A stretch of DNA of 64,000 nucleotides from Olsenella sp. KGMB02461 (GCF_012584445.1 NZ_JABAHI010000008.1:1116001-1180000); one strand, 5' to 3'. Counted from the stretch's first letter, positions 9,211 to 19,200 are shown. Numbers and translations are program-made. The notes: a model not told the origin generated them from the letters alone.

Positions 9211-9300
9211 TGCACTAATAACGAATTGGATGCCAAAGCGGATGCGATGACGACAGCCGTCAAAGGCTGCCCAACAATGGGCCGCCGGATACCCGCTCCC

Positions 9301-10479
9301 TTAGTGGAACATGGAGCATAGGACAGGCATGAGCCACACCCACAGGATGCAGGTGGCGGCAAAGCCCACGGTGGAGACGGCCACCGAGTTGGCGCCTTCC
9401 TTCACATAGATGTTGTAGCGGCTCGAGATGATGATGCCGGAAAACGCAGGAGGCAGGGCCACAGCCATGCAGAGCATGGAGATCTTCGCAGGGTCGGAAC
9501 CCATGCCCAACAGGAAGCCCGCAGCCACGATGACCGCAGGGGTGAGGATCAGGCGGAAGAACGTGTTCCAGATGACCTCTTTGTTGATGCCCAGGCTTAC
9601 GGTAGAGAGCGCCAGGCCAGCGGAGAGCACGGCAACGCCGGAGTTCGCCTTGGCGATAAGGTCGAAGCAGGGATCCAGCGCATCGGGAACGCGAACGCCC
9701 AGAAGCACCAACGCCACAGCAAGCAGCGGCGCCGCCGCCACGGGCTTCTTCACCGCGTTGACGATGGCGGCGAGGTTCTGGTTCTTGATGACATGCTTCT
9801 TGCCATGGCCGCGTTCCTCGGCACGAATGACGTCGATCTCTTTGCGAATGCCATGCTCCTTCTCGGCCTTGCGGGCCTCCTCGTCGGTCACCGGGGCGCC
9901 CTCAGGCGTAGGCGCCGGCGCGACAGCGGCCACGGCTTTGGCAGGGGCAGCCGCCACAGCAGCGGAGCCGTTGGAAGAGGCTGCAGACTGCTTGGCCACC
10001 TTGTCGCGCAGCTCGCTCTGCCCCTTGTTGATGAGGTAGAAGCCCAGGGGGATGGTCACTGCATTTACCACGATGGACACGATGCCAATGACCAGGTTGG
10101 TGGTGACGTCGTTGCCGTAGATGGGGTCGAGCACCGCGAACCCCAAAAAGCCGATGGTGGGCGAGCCTGCGATCATGGCGCAGATGGCCGCCTCCTGGGT
10201 GGTGTGATGGAACAGCTTCTTGCACAGCCAGTAGCTGAGCATGAACATTCCGGTGACGCCCACCAAAGACAGGATGGTAAGCATGAGGTCGGAGGCGAGC
10301 ATCTCGCGCGTGGCCTTGACGATGGACACGAACAGGGCCGCAGGCAGTGCGATGTCCAGCACTACCTTGTTAAGGCCCTGGCGCTGGTCGTCATCAAAAT
10401 AGTGAACGCGGCCGCAGATGTATCCCAAAGCCATGATCACCAAGATGGGGATGATGTCGTTGACGATGATCTTGATCAT
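9301..10479 (-). CDS. AEC-family (auxin efflux carrier/YfdV-like) anion transporter, probably oxalate-linked
   Basis: This 392-residue membrane protein of the AEC family opens with MIKIIVNDIIPILVIMALGYICGR. It has about five helices in the N-terminal half (GSPTIGFLGFAVLDPIYG in the middle) and five in the C-terminal half (NSGVAVLSAGLALS, LPPAFSGIIISSRY). Between them is an unusually long hydrophilic insert, about residues 155-245, rich in Ala, Pro and Glu. It lies 80 bp after oxc on the same strand. The same gene pairing is known for E. coli frc-oxc-yfdV, so it probably moves oxalate or formate. That is an inference. No strong Shine-Dalgarno precedes the ATG. Confidence 0.85.
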   Translation of the reverse strand: MIKIIVNDIIPILVIMALGYICGRVHYFDDDQRQGLNKVVLDIALPAALFVSIVKATREMLASDLMLTILSLVGVTGMFMLSYWLCKKLFHHTTQEAAICAMIAGSPTIGFLGFAVLDPIYGNDVTTNLVIGIVSIVVNAVTIPLGFYLINKGQSELRDKVAKQSAASSNGSAAVAAAPAKAVAAVAPAPTPEGAPVTDEEARKAEKEHGIRKEIDVIRAEERGHGKKHVIKNQNLAAIVNAVKKPVAAAPLLAVALVLLGVRVPDALDPCFDLIAKANSGVAVLSAGLALSTVSLGINKEVIWNTFFRLILTPAVIVAAGFLLGMGSDPAKISMLCMAVALPPAFSGIIISSRYNIYVKEGANSVAVSTVGFAATCILWVWLMPVLCSMFH

Positions 10480-10502
10480 AAAGGGGCTTTTCTCTTAAGA
10501 GG

Positions 10503-10526
10503 GGCCGCCCGCCTTGGCAGGCGGCC
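10503..10526 (-). terminator. GC-rich hairpin between oxc and the AEC gene
   Basis: Arms approximate GGCCGCC...GGCGGCC in the 80-bp gap, without a clear U-tract on the minus strand. It may reduce read-through or stabilise mRNA rather than terminate fully. Confidence 0.35.
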
Positions 10527-10559
10527 TCCTCACTGACAGATCGCGTGGCGTGCGCCAGG

Positions 10560-12356
10560 TTATTGCTGGGCGGGCTTCTCCTGCACCAGCTTTCCGTCAA
10601 CAACCTCCTCATCGAGGTCTTCGCACTCGCCGGTAGCCAGCGGGCCAAAGATGGGCTTGGGGTTGAGGTTGCCAATATGGCCGGACTCCTTGCCGGCATG
10701 GATGGAAAGCTGCACATGAATGAAGGCAGGCTTGCCGGAGGCCAGGGCCTCGGTGAGGTATGCCTCTACCTGGGCAGGGGTGGTGGCGTAGTAGCCCTTG
10801 GCGCCGAAGGCCTCGCCCACCTTCTCATAGTGGGCCGTGGCGTCCAAGGTCAGGGGGCTAGGATCTCCGGAGTCACCCAGATCCTCGAAGTCGCCGCGAT
10901 AGATGCCGCCGTTGTTGAGGACGACGGTGACGATAGGCAGGTTGAAGCGGGTGGCAGTCTCCACCTCGAGAGGCGCGAAGCCATAGGCAGAGTCGCCGGA
11001 GATGGACACCACGGGCTTGCCGGTGGTCACGGCCGCGCCGATGGCGTAGGGCATGGCCACGCCCATGACGCCCCAGGTGCCGCAGTCCAAACGATGGCGG
11101 GGCAGGTACATGTTCACGATGTCGCGGCAGTCGTCCAGGGTGTTGGCGCCGTCGTTGGTGAGATAGACGTCATGGTTCTTGTCCAGCACGCGCTTGATGG
11201 CGCCCAGGGCGTTCTGATGGGTCATGGGCACGGTGTCTGCGGTCTCGGCGCCGCCAAAGCGCTCGTTGTTCTTCTTGGCATCGGACGCCAGCAGGTCCAG
11301 CCACTCCTGGCTTGCCTGCACCTTATGGGTGGCCAGGCCGTCCACCAGCTGGCCCATGACGGTCTTCGCATCGCCCAGCAGGGGGCAGTCGATAGGACGG
11401 GCGTTGCCAAACTCAGACTCATCAATATCGATCTGTATGAACTTGACGTTGGGATTGTACTTCTTGCCTTTGCCGTAGCCCAGCATCCAGTTGAGACGGG
11501 CGCCCACCAGCAGGATGACGTCTGCGGTGCGCATGGCCAAGCCGCGGCAGGACGCGGTGGAGTGGGGGTCGTCATCGGGAATGAGGCCCTTGGCCATGGA
11601 CATGGGCTGGAAGGGGATGTTGGTCTTGCCGACAAACGCCGCCAACTCTTCCTCGGCGCGACCCAGGGCTGCGCCCTTGCCGATGATGATCCAGGGGTTC
11701 TTGGCACCCTCCAGAAGCTCCAGCGCCTTCTCCACCATGGCGGGATCGGCTGCCTGGGCAGCGGCGAGGTTTTGGGCAGGGACGAGGATCTTCTCGGCAA
11801 CGGACTTCTCGATGGTCTGCCCCATAAGGTCGTCGGGAAGGTCTACGTAGACGCCGCCAGGACGGCCCGCCATTGCGGTGCGGATGGCGCGCTCGATGCC
11901 CAGAGGGATGTCCTCGATCTTGTCGATGCGGAAGGAGTCTTTGGCGAAGGGCACGGCGTAGGCGCGCTGGTCGAGGCCCTCGTACTCGCCCTCCTCCAGG
12001 TCCACCGTATGGCGCACCGAGGAACCGGCCAGCTGGATGCAGGGCCAGCCGTTCTCGGTCGCCTCCTTAAGGGAAGCGAGGCCGTTGAGGAAGCCGGGCG
12101 CAGAAACGGTGAGGAACACGCCAGGACGGCCGGTAAGGAAGCCCTCGGCAGCGGCGGCGTTTCCTGCGTCCGCTTCATGGCGCATGCCGATGTATTTGAC
12201 GCCCTTGGCCTGGGCGATGCGGGCAAAGTCAGTGACGGGGATGCCTACCACGCCGTACATGTTCTTCACGCCATTGGCAATGATGGTGTCTGCCAAAAAA
12301 TGCATGCCGTCGGTAAGGTCTTGAGTGGAAGTGGTAGGTGTGGCGCCAGTGGTCAC
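10560..12356 (-). CDS. oxc: Oxalyl-CoA decarboxylase
   Basis: This 598-residue thiamine-diphosphate enzyme decarboxylates oxalyl-CoA to formyl-CoA. It matches Oxalobacter Oxc closely throughout: MYGVVGIPVTDFARIAQ, MRHEADAGNAAAAEG, LTVSAPGFLNG, GRPGGVYVDLP, and LIGARLNW-like LLVGARLNWML. The TPP/Mg motif is GDSAYGFAPLE through VVLNNGGIY. I chose GTG 12356 because GAAGGAGG lies five bases upstream and the homology begins soon after (LTDGMHFLADTI). The ATG at 12392 would add 12 residues without a site. It works with formyl-CoA transferase (12951, divergent) in oxalate breakdown and energy conservation. The AEC carrier follows. Confidence 0.95.
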   Translation of the reverse strand: MTTGATPTTSTQDLTDGMHFLADTIIANGVKNMYGVVGIPVTDFARIAQAKGVKYIGMRHEADAGNAAAAEGFLTGRPGVFLTVSAPGFLNGLASLKEATENGWPCIQLAGSSVRHTVDLEEGEYEGLDQRAYAVPFAKDSFRIDKIEDIPLGIERAIRTAMAGRPGGVYVDLPDDLMGQTIEKSVAEKILVPAQNLAAAQAADPAMVEKALELLEGAKNPWIIIGKGAALGRAEEELAAFVGKTNIPFQPMSMAKGLIPDDDPHSTASCRGLAMRTADVILLVGARLNWMLGYGKGKKYNPNVKFIQIDIDESEFGNARPIDCPLLGDAKTVMGQLVDGLATHKVQASQEWLDLLASDAKKNNERFGGAETADTVPMTHQNALGAIKRVLDKNHDVYLTNDGANTLDDCRDIVNMYLPRHRLDCGTWGVMGVAMPYAIGAAVTTGKPVVSISGDSAYGFAPLEVETATRFNLPIVTVVLNNGGIYRGDFEDLGDSGDPSPLTLDATAHYEKVGEAFGAKGYYATTPAQVEAYLTEALASGKPAFIHVQLSIHAGKESGHIGNLNPKPIFGPLATGECEDLDEEVVDGKLVQEKPAQQ

Positions 12357-12950
12357 GACAGCCTCCTTCGAAGTAGTGGACAGGCGACGCAACCGGCAGC
12401 ACGCGCGAGCCGACTGCGCGCTCTAAGAAGGACGCCGCGCCCCAAAATGCAAGGCCCAGCCGCCCCTAGACGAGCTCTTTCATCGCATTACGTCTCTTCC
12501 CATTAATCCACCCTCCTCACACGAGCTTGGTCTCCCATGCGCAAAAACATCGGTCGACGGACTGTTTCACAAGCTCGCGCCCAACGCTAATTTCAGACTC
12601 CTTTTATGTGTACCAATACTTTTTTATCTTCATGAGGGTTTATTTGATTTTGGTATTTATTTACTTCCCCCTGCCGAGAACCCCACCCCCCCCCCGTTTC
12701 TCGCGCCCTTTTGCGCAACCTCAGGCCAGCCTGAGCCCCTAAGCTGACGGCGGATGGCGGACAAATGACCGCCCTGGGCGCAACAGCCCTGCTCGACAAT
12801 GAAGATTTTGGCGGCGACCTTGTGCCACAGGGTTGCGCGAATGGTTGTGGGTAAGAGTGCCTGTGAGCACTCATCGCACTGTGAAGGCTTTTTGGTGGGG
12901 CCCATACCCCCATGAAGCCCGTCTGCCCTCCTTGGAATGAAAGGATTTTC
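12357..12950. other. 594-bp divergent control region between oxc and frc
   Basis: No plausible coding sequence. It should carry promoters for both oxalate genes. An AT-rich segment lies at 12590-12665, and a homopolymeric run of ten C residues lies near 12690, beside TGCCGAGAA (a near copy of the dispersed 10-mer). The poly-C run could vary in length by slippage. No operator could be assigned. Confidence 0.5.
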
Positions 12951-14297
12951 ATGGCTGACACCACCAACACCGCGCCTCTTGCCGGCATCAAAGTCATCGA
13001 CTGGACCCAGGTCCAGTCCGGCCCCTCCTGCACCCAGATCCTCGCCTGGCTAGGCGCAGAGGTCATCAAGCTGGAGAAGGTCCACGGCGGCGACCCCACC
13101 CGCAACGAGATGAACGACGTCGATGGCTCGTACTCTCTGTATTATCTGCAGCTGAACGCCAACAAGAAGTCCATCACTTTGGACATGAAGGACGATGCCG
13201 CCAAGAAGATCCTCACCGACCTGCTCAAGGACGCCGATGTGTTTGTAGAGAACATTGGCCCCGGTGACGTGGAGAAGCTGGGCTTTGGCTGGGAGCAGGT
13301 GCACGCCATCAACCCCAAGTGCATCATGGCCTCCCTCAAGGGCTTCAACCAGGGCAGCCGCTTTGCCCATGTGAAGGCCTTCGAGCCTGTGGCTCAGTGT
13401 GCCGGCGGCGCAGCTTCGACCACCGGCTGGAACGAGGGCGACTTCAACGTGCCTACTCAGTCCGGCGCCGCCCTGGGCGATTCCAACACCGGCATGCACC
13501 TTTGCATTGGCATCCTCGCAGCCCTGATGCAGCGCGAGCACACCGGCGAGGGCACCTATGTCTATCAGTCCATGCAAAACGCTGTGCTCAACCTTTGCCG
13601 CATCAAGCTGCGCGACCAGCTCATTTTGGACCGCCTGCATCAGCTGAGCTACTACGCCTGCTACCCCGGCTATAAGTGGGGCAAGGCGATTCCTCGCGCA
13701 GAGAACGCCGAGGGTGGCCTTGTTCTGGGCTGGTGCTACCGCGCCAAGGGCTGGGAGACCGACCCCAACGCCTACGTGTACATCGTGATTCAGCAGTCCC
13801 CCAAGGGCTTCGAGGAGTTTTGCAACGCCATGGGCTTTGAGGACTGGCTCACCGACCCCAAGTTCAACACTGCAAATGCCCGCGACGAGCACAAGAAGGA
13901 GATCTACGAACGCGTCGAGCAGTTCACCATGCAGTATGACAAAGGCACCCTCACCAAGATGCTTGGCGAGAAGGGCGTGCCCGTAGGCCCCGTCCTAGAT
14001 TGGAACGAGCTGGAGAACGACCCCGACCTCAACACCGATGGCACCATCATCACCATCGATCAGGACGAGGCTCGCGGCTCCTTCAAGACCATCGGCCTGC
14101 CCTTCAGCCTCTCCAACTACAAGCCCGACTACAAGCGTGCCCCCAACCTGGGCGAGAACAATGTCGAAATCCTCAAGGGTCTGGGCTACACCGACGAGCA
14201 GATCGCCCAGCTCGAGCAGGCTGGCGTCATTGGCTCCAACAACGGCGTCAAAGCCGACCTGGTAGCTGCTCCTACCGCCGGCGCTGCTTCCAAGTAA
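12951..14297 (+). CDS. frc: Formyl-CoA:oxalate CoA-transferase
   Basis: This 448-residue class III CoA-transferase moves CoA from formyl-CoA to oxalate, supplying oxalyl-CoA to Oxc. It matches Oxalobacter Frc: LAGIKVIDWTQVQSGPSCTQ, DVFVENIGPGDVEKLGF, YENVAQCSGGAA-like FEPVAQCAGGAA, and the catalytic Asp177 in AALGDSNTGMHL. MQNAVLNLCRIKLRDQ, KGWETD and RAPNLGENN follow. I chose ATG 12951 (AAAGGA upstream) over ATG 12912, because the family homology starts with it. A tandem repeat and a hairpin terminator follow. Together with oxc and the AEC carrier it forms a full oxalate-to-formate module. Confidence 0.95.
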   Translation: MADTTNTAPLAGIKVIDWTQVQSGPSCTQILAWLGAEVIKLEKVHGGDPTRNEMNDVDGSYSLYYLQLNANKKSITLDMKDDAAKKILTDLLKDADVFVENIGPGDVEKLGFGWEQVHAINPKCIMASLKGFNQGSRFAHVKAFEPVAQCAGGAASTTGWNEGDFNVPTQSGAALGDSNTGMHLCIGILAALMQREHTGEGTYVYQSMQNAVLNLCRIKLRDQLILDRLHQLSYYACYPGYKWGKAIPRAENAEGGLVLGWCYRAKGWETDPNAYVYIVIQQSPKGFEEFCNAMGFEDWLTDPKFNTANARDEHKKEIYERVEQFTMQYDKGTLTKMLGEKGVPVGPVLDWNELENDPDLNTDGTIITIDQDEARGSFKTIGLPFSLSNYKPDYKRAPNLGENNVEILKGLGYTDEQIAQLEQAGVIGSNNGVKADLVAAPTAGAASK

Positions 14298-14343
14298 CGG
14301 CAACCCGCTGCTACGGCGATGCCATAGCGCGATAACTTGATGT

Positions 14344-14427
14344 TGCAACGCAGCCATCGCGTCCTGCAACGCAGCCATCGCGTCCTGCAACGCAGCCATT
14401 GCGTCCTGCAACGCAGCCATTGCGCTT
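14344..14427 (+). repeat. Four tandem 21-bp repeats
   Basis: TGCAACGCAGCCATCGCGTC plus one C is repeated four times head to tail. Copies 3 and 4 carry ATTGCG for ATCGCG, and the last copy has a diverged 3' end. There is no spacer, so it is not CRISPR. It lies between the frc stop and its terminator. Confidence 0.95.
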
Positions 14428-14437
14428 CAAGCTTTTT

Positions 14438-14474
14438 AGAGGTGCCCCATCTAGCGATGAGGCACCTCTTTTTG
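14438..14474 (+). terminator. Rho-independent terminator of frc
   Basis: Stem AGAGGTGCC (14438-14446) / GGCACCTCT (14461-14469) is followed by a run of T. Confidence 0.88.
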
Positions 14475-14916
14475 TGGGTCTTAGAAGCAATGCGATTCAG
14501 CCGAGGGAGAATGACTTCTCAGGTAGCCAAACCACTCTCCCTGCAGGCTATGCATCCTTGAACACAGTGCGGTCTCAGATGTCCCAAAAGAAGGCCCATA
14601 TAGGGTAGCCGCATTCTCCTTAGGGCCTTAAAAGAACATCCAGAGAGAGCAGCTGTTCTCCTAGGCACTCTAAGAGAACAGTTATGTGAGCTCTCCGTAC
14701 TCCTAGGCAGCCAAATAGAACCTATTCTGTTCTATTTGGCTGCCTAGGAGTCGTCATCGCTTGAAGATCGCTAGAAGAGCGCTTGAAGAGCGTTCTATTT
14801 GGGGCCTAATAGCCATCGTCGCTTCGCAAGTTGTTCTCCTAGGTGACCATCTAGAACATCGAGATCCACTCAAGATCGAGTTGCGAGGCGAAATAATGCC
14901 CGCAGCTACTGCCCTG
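14475..14916. repeat. Cluster of inverted repeats built on CCTAGG and AGAAC words
   Basis: No gene. The best hairpin has perfect 22-bp arms at 14699-14720 and 14730-14751 around a 9-base loop. Related shorter units surround it: GTTCTCCTAGG...AGAGAAC near 14654, GTTCTATTTGG near 14789, and GTTCTCCTAGG...CTAGAAC near 14831. The pattern looks like several generations of one palindromic unit. It could be a mobile palindrome family or a multi-hairpin transcript end. Confidence 0.8.
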
Positions 14917-16011
14917 TTACCAGATTGTCTGCAGATGCATGAGTCGCCATGCCAAATCGTGCCGTTTTATTTGCGCATCTCCTGACCAGTCAAACTCGCA
15001 CTCTAGGTAGTTGGCTATTTTTGCAAAAGCAAGATTGCGTCTTGTGTCGTCTCGCATGGTGTTTCTGTCTACCGTTATCGTTCGCAATCCCATTCGCTCA
15101 TAAGCATCCCTGCGGTTGCGATCCTTTTGTGCTTGAGCTTCAGTCTGATCATGCTCTTGATAACTGTCGTACTCAACCACAAGGCCCTTTTCGAGCCATG
15201 CTAAATCCGGAGTTATTCTTCGCTGACCTCTTAACAAAGCCCTCGCATCACCAGGCAGCGGCATGGATTTGTTCATTGCTGGAAGCGGCAAACCACATCC
15301 TCCTAGGTTCTGAGGCAGGCAAAGCGCCAATTGCAGCACCACTTCCATAGGAGAGTGTGCGCCAGGCGAAACATACCCAAGTGCTTTTTGTAGCTGCACG
15401 CTGCCTCTCACCGAGGGGAGCGACGCCAACATAGTTTCAACCTCTTCTTTACAGCAAAGAGGTGCGGAGCGATATTGAATCACCCCGCCCAAGTCCGGGC
15501 GCACCAAAAAATCGCTCCACATCTGCGCAAGCAGATCGGCTATCCCCAATTCCTCCAACCTGCGTGCACGTATAAGAGGATATGCTGCAGGGCTCACCAC
15601 ATAAATTGGTTTACCGCCGTGAGCAGCCATCGACGTTTTGCACAAAAACCCGCGCATATTGCCTTGTGGCGCTACGTGACATTTAATAGTTCCGCGACCA
15701 CCGTGCTGGCAGCAGGGTGCCACCATCAGATGCACCGGCACCGAGCGCCCCTCCGGCAGCCCCAGCAGCGCCCGGGCGTAGGGCTCCCAGCTTTTCCACC
15801 ACACAAGACCGCGCACCATCGAAGCCGCAGCCGAAGAGGCTCGCGCGCTCTCGATGACGCGGATGGCCTCAGCTTGCGGGACGGGGATGAGAGGCGCTCC
15901 TGAGGCATAGACAGTCCAAGCGCTTATGTCAGTCAAAATCACTTCCATGGGGCGCACCCTAGCAGGCGCTTCTGGCCAATTACTGACCATTTTCTGACCA
16001 AAATCTGTCAC
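14917..16011 (-). CDS. Hypothetical protein with a possible PD-(D/E)XK (DUF559-like) nuclease domain
   Basis: This 364-residue soluble protein is not assigned with certainty. The N-terminal half has a Cys/His-bearing stretch (MVAPCCQHGGRGTIKCHV). The C-terminal 100 residues read ITPDLAWLEKGLVVEYDSYQ, then EHD, and later RRDAYERMGLRTITVDRNT. This is the D-x(n)-E-Y-D...R/K arrangement seen in Vsr/DUF559-like nuclease folds. A second in-frame ATG at 15948 (MEVILTDISAWTVYASG) begins a well-conserved-looking strand and may be the true start. Neither start has a clear ribosome site. It sits alone, next to a repeat cluster. Similar proteins exist in Coriobacteriia with no known role. Function is uncertain. 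Confidence 0.6.
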   Translation of the reverse strand: MTDFGQKMVSNWPEAPARVRPMEVILTDISAWTVYASGAPLIPVPQAEAIRVIESARASSAAASMVRGLVWWKSWEPYARALLGLPEGRSVPVHLMVAPCCQHGGRGTIKCHVAPQGNMRGFLCKTSMAAHGGKPIYVVSPAAYPLIRARRLEELGIADLLAQMWSDFLVRPDLGGVIQYRSAPLCCKEEVETMLASLPSVRGSVQLQKALGYVSPGAHSPMEVVLQLALCLPQNLGGCGLPLPAMNKSMPLPGDARALLRGQRRITPDLAWLEKGLVVEYDSYQEHDQTEAQAQKDRNRRDAYERMGLRTITVDRNTMRDDTRRNLAFAKIANYLECEFDWSGDAQIKRHDLAWRLMHLQTIW

Positions 16012-16120
16012 ATTTCAGGCTCCTGGATGCCCATCTGATCTCCCTATCAGCACCTTCTTGCCTTGCCGAGAAACTCCACCATCCCCACCCGCGCTTTTCC
16101 CATCGCTGAATCAGCACAAA

Positions 16121-16154
16121 AATAGGTGGACCCTCCCCTGAGCGTCCACCTATT
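16121..16154 (-). terminator. Terminator of the MacB-like ABC gene
   Basis: Perfect 11-bp arms AATAGGTGGAC / GTCCACCTATT surround a 12-base loop. On the minus strand they are followed by TTTTTGTG. It lies about 50 bp beyond the stop at 16205. Confidence 0.85.
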
Positions 16155-16204
16155 GCATGCCTATCGTCAGCGATCTCTCTATGGGCCTGCACGCCCCACC
16201 CGCA

Positions 16205-19200
16205 TCACTCGCTGCGAAGCACCACCGCGGGATCCTTCTTGGCGGCAAGGCGTGCGGGAATAAAGCCGGCAATAAACGTCAGCAGCACCGAGATTCCTAC
16301 CAGCAGCAACGCGTCATAGGGCGGAAGACAGGCAATGTTAGCCGCTCCGTAGCTCTTGTAAATCACGTCGCTGATGGGGATGTTGAGCAGCATAGTCACC
16401 ACCACGCCCATGACGCCGGACATCAACCCTTCGATGAAGGTCTCAGCGTTGAAGATGCGCGTGATATCGCCTTTCGAAGCGCCCAGCGCACGCAAAATGC
16501 CAATCTCCTTGGTGCGCTCCAACACCGAGATATAGGTGATGATTGCGATCATGATTGAACTGACCACTAGCGAGATCGATACGAAGGCCAGCAGCACGGC
16601 AGTAATGATGTCGACGATCTCGGTGATGGAGCGAGTCATAAGCCCCACCATGTCGGTATAGGTGATCTGATCTTCTTCTGAGGCTTGCGCGTTGTACTCA
16701 TCAATGAAACCTTGGACCTTTTGCTTGCTCTCGAAGTCCTTGGGATAAAACGTGATGGCGTAGGGATCATCCTCGGTCGCATAACCCAATTGCGTCATCA
16801 CTGCATCGTAGCTATTGGCAGCAGCAGGGTTCATCGAGGCTGCAAGCGACTCCAGATCCAACGAGCCCAACTGTGCGCCAAAGAGCGCCATCAAATCTTC
16901 TTGGCTCATGGACGACAGATACTGGCGAATGAGGTCTTCCATCTGGCCAGAACCCATCGCCTGGGCAAGATACTGGCGCATCAGCTCATCAGTATCCATA
17001 CCGGCCAAATAGCGCTTCATGAGCGTCTCAGGATCCATGGAGCCCAGATACTGCTGCATGTATTGCCTCATCAACGCCTCGGTGTCGATGGAATCGATAT
17101 AGTCCTGCAGATACTTTTGCGCCTCTTCCTCCAAACGCTCTGAGGCCTCAGCCTGAAGCTGATCCACCTGCTCGCGGGTGATCACCCCCGCATTAATCAG
17201 ATCGTCAATGGTTACCTCGTTGCCCTGAAGCGCCGAGGCCAAAAGCGCCCTTTGCTCCGGCGTCAGCTGAGCCAGTGCCTGCAGGATGGCAGCCGTGGCG
17301 GCGTCAGGCTGCTGAGCGGGAATCGCCACGAACGCCGCAGTGTACACGCAGTCGGCCTCCACCGCAGGCAGCGGCGTTCCCGCAGGATAAAGCAGCGTCT
17401 GCCCTTCGGGCCGCCAGCCCAAAAAGACGTAGGTGGCAGTTCCGTCGCCTGCATGGGTGGGGGTCGCAGGCACTGCCGAGGCGGGGATCTGCTGGCCTTT
17501 GGCCACTTCCGCAGGCCCGCTCAGCACCGTGCCGTCCCAGTTCTTAAACGTTACCGAGAAGGTCGCGGCATCGGGGGTTGTGTCGCCGGGAGTGGTCTCA
17601 CCGCCATCAGGAGCCGCATCGCCAGGAGCCGTGCTGGTACTGGCACCAGAAGTCGTGCCATCGGGAGTCGCAGCATCTACCGTCATCAGATCCGGACCAT
17701 CGGCAGGGGTCGCCAGATCCAGCTGAAGCCACTGGCCCGGCTGCATCGCCAGGGTCTGGGGGCTGCCTTGCGCCGCAGACTCTGGCGCCTCATAGCCGGA
17801 GTAGCTCATCATGCCGCTCATCATGTTGCCGTAAAGGGAGTCGATAGAGCTCATGGCTTGCTCGGAGCCAGAGCCAAACTCCTTGCCGGTAAGCACGTTT
17901 TTCTCGGGATTGGCAAGCTGGGCTTTGACTACGGGGGTCTGGGCAGCTCGGTCCATGAGTTCGTGGGTAAGCGCTCCGGTGTAGACTACGCCAGAAGTGT
18001 AGCTGGCAGACTCTTTGGCCTTGAGGACGCCGGCAATGTGCACCTGGTAGCCGTCGCCCGCGTCGAGAGCCTCCTTCATGAAGGCGTCGTCGGACTCCAT
18101 GTCCTCGTAGACTCCGCCATTCTCGCGGTAGAGCTGGGAGGGCGAGAAGACCGTGTACTCGCGGTTCAAGATGGCGCTGTAATCGAAGGTCTCGGTGGGG
18201 TCGTCGATGTCAGTGCCGTTTTGGGCGGCGTCCACCACCTGCTGCATGCGGTCCATGTCCATGAGACCCAAGGTGTAGAGGTAGAAGTCGCTGATGCGGT
18301 TATCCTCGTCGATGACCAGGGCCACTTCGTTGGCTTCCTGGGGCCAATCGCCGGCCACCAACTCATAGTGGTCCTCACGAAGGACTGGGCTGTCTACCAG
18401 CTGCTTCCATTCGGTGGAGATGCCGCTGGTTTGAGAAAGCGCCATGGAGGCATAGCCGCCCTGTTGCTGGATGAGGGAGCGAGGGCTCACCAGCACCGGA
18501 TCGCCTTGGGAATCTTCGCGCCATACCTGGGGGTTCACGTCGTAGGAGTAGGCGATATCGGTGACGGCGTCGTTTATCTCGCCTCGATGGGCCTCGATCC
18601 AAGTGCGGAAGGCCCCTAGGTTATTGGTCTTCACCATGGAATCCAGATCGCGGTAGATCGATCCCACCAAGTTGTCGGAGGTCACCTCGCCGGGATCAGC
18701 AGCCTGCCCTGCGGCGTCGCTGGAGCCCTCATCGCCAGTGGCGGCGTCGCTGGAGCCTGCAGAGGCTCCCTCGCCCGATCCGCCACCCATAAGGTCGCCT
18801 TCCACGCGATCCCGGCGATAGGACTGCACGTTGGCCATGTCGAAGGAGCTGCGGTCGATCTGCAGAGGGTAGCTGCCCATGACGTCGGTCTCGAGCTTGT
18901 TGATGTAATCGTTCATACCGCTGGAAAGCGACAGGATCAACGCGATGCCAATGATGCCGATGGCGCCGGCGAAGGCCGTCAAAAAGGCGCGGCCTTTCTT
19001 GGTGCGCAGGTTGTTGGCCGAAAGCCCCAGCGCCGCCGCAAAAGGCAGGTGGGTATGGGGCGGCTTCTGGTAGACGGGCTCGTCTGCCAGCTCTGCGGCC
19101 GTGGGCGGGTTGGAATCAGAGACCACCGAGCCATCGGAGAGGCGCACCGTGCGGTTGGCGTACTTCTCGGCAAGCTCAGGGTTGTGGGTCACCATGATCA

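Larger units (their letters stand above)
8974..9300. other. Intergenic region rich in short repeats
   Basis: No credible gene. This stretch between convergent genes contains a duplicated 21-mer (9025-9075), a long near-perfect palindrome (9171-9210), and echoes of TTACGA/TCGTTAT/ATAACGA around it. It probably acts as a bidirectional transcription end or is a relic of a palindromic repeat element. Confidence 0.6.

Noticed and set aside
10545-12506. 653-codon open frame antisense to oxc
   Set aside because: Shadow of the oxalyl-CoA decarboxylase gene; no ribosome site or family features.
14344-14427. Four 21-bp repeats considered as a CRISPR array
   Set aside because: Units are contiguous with no spacers and no cas genes are in the window.
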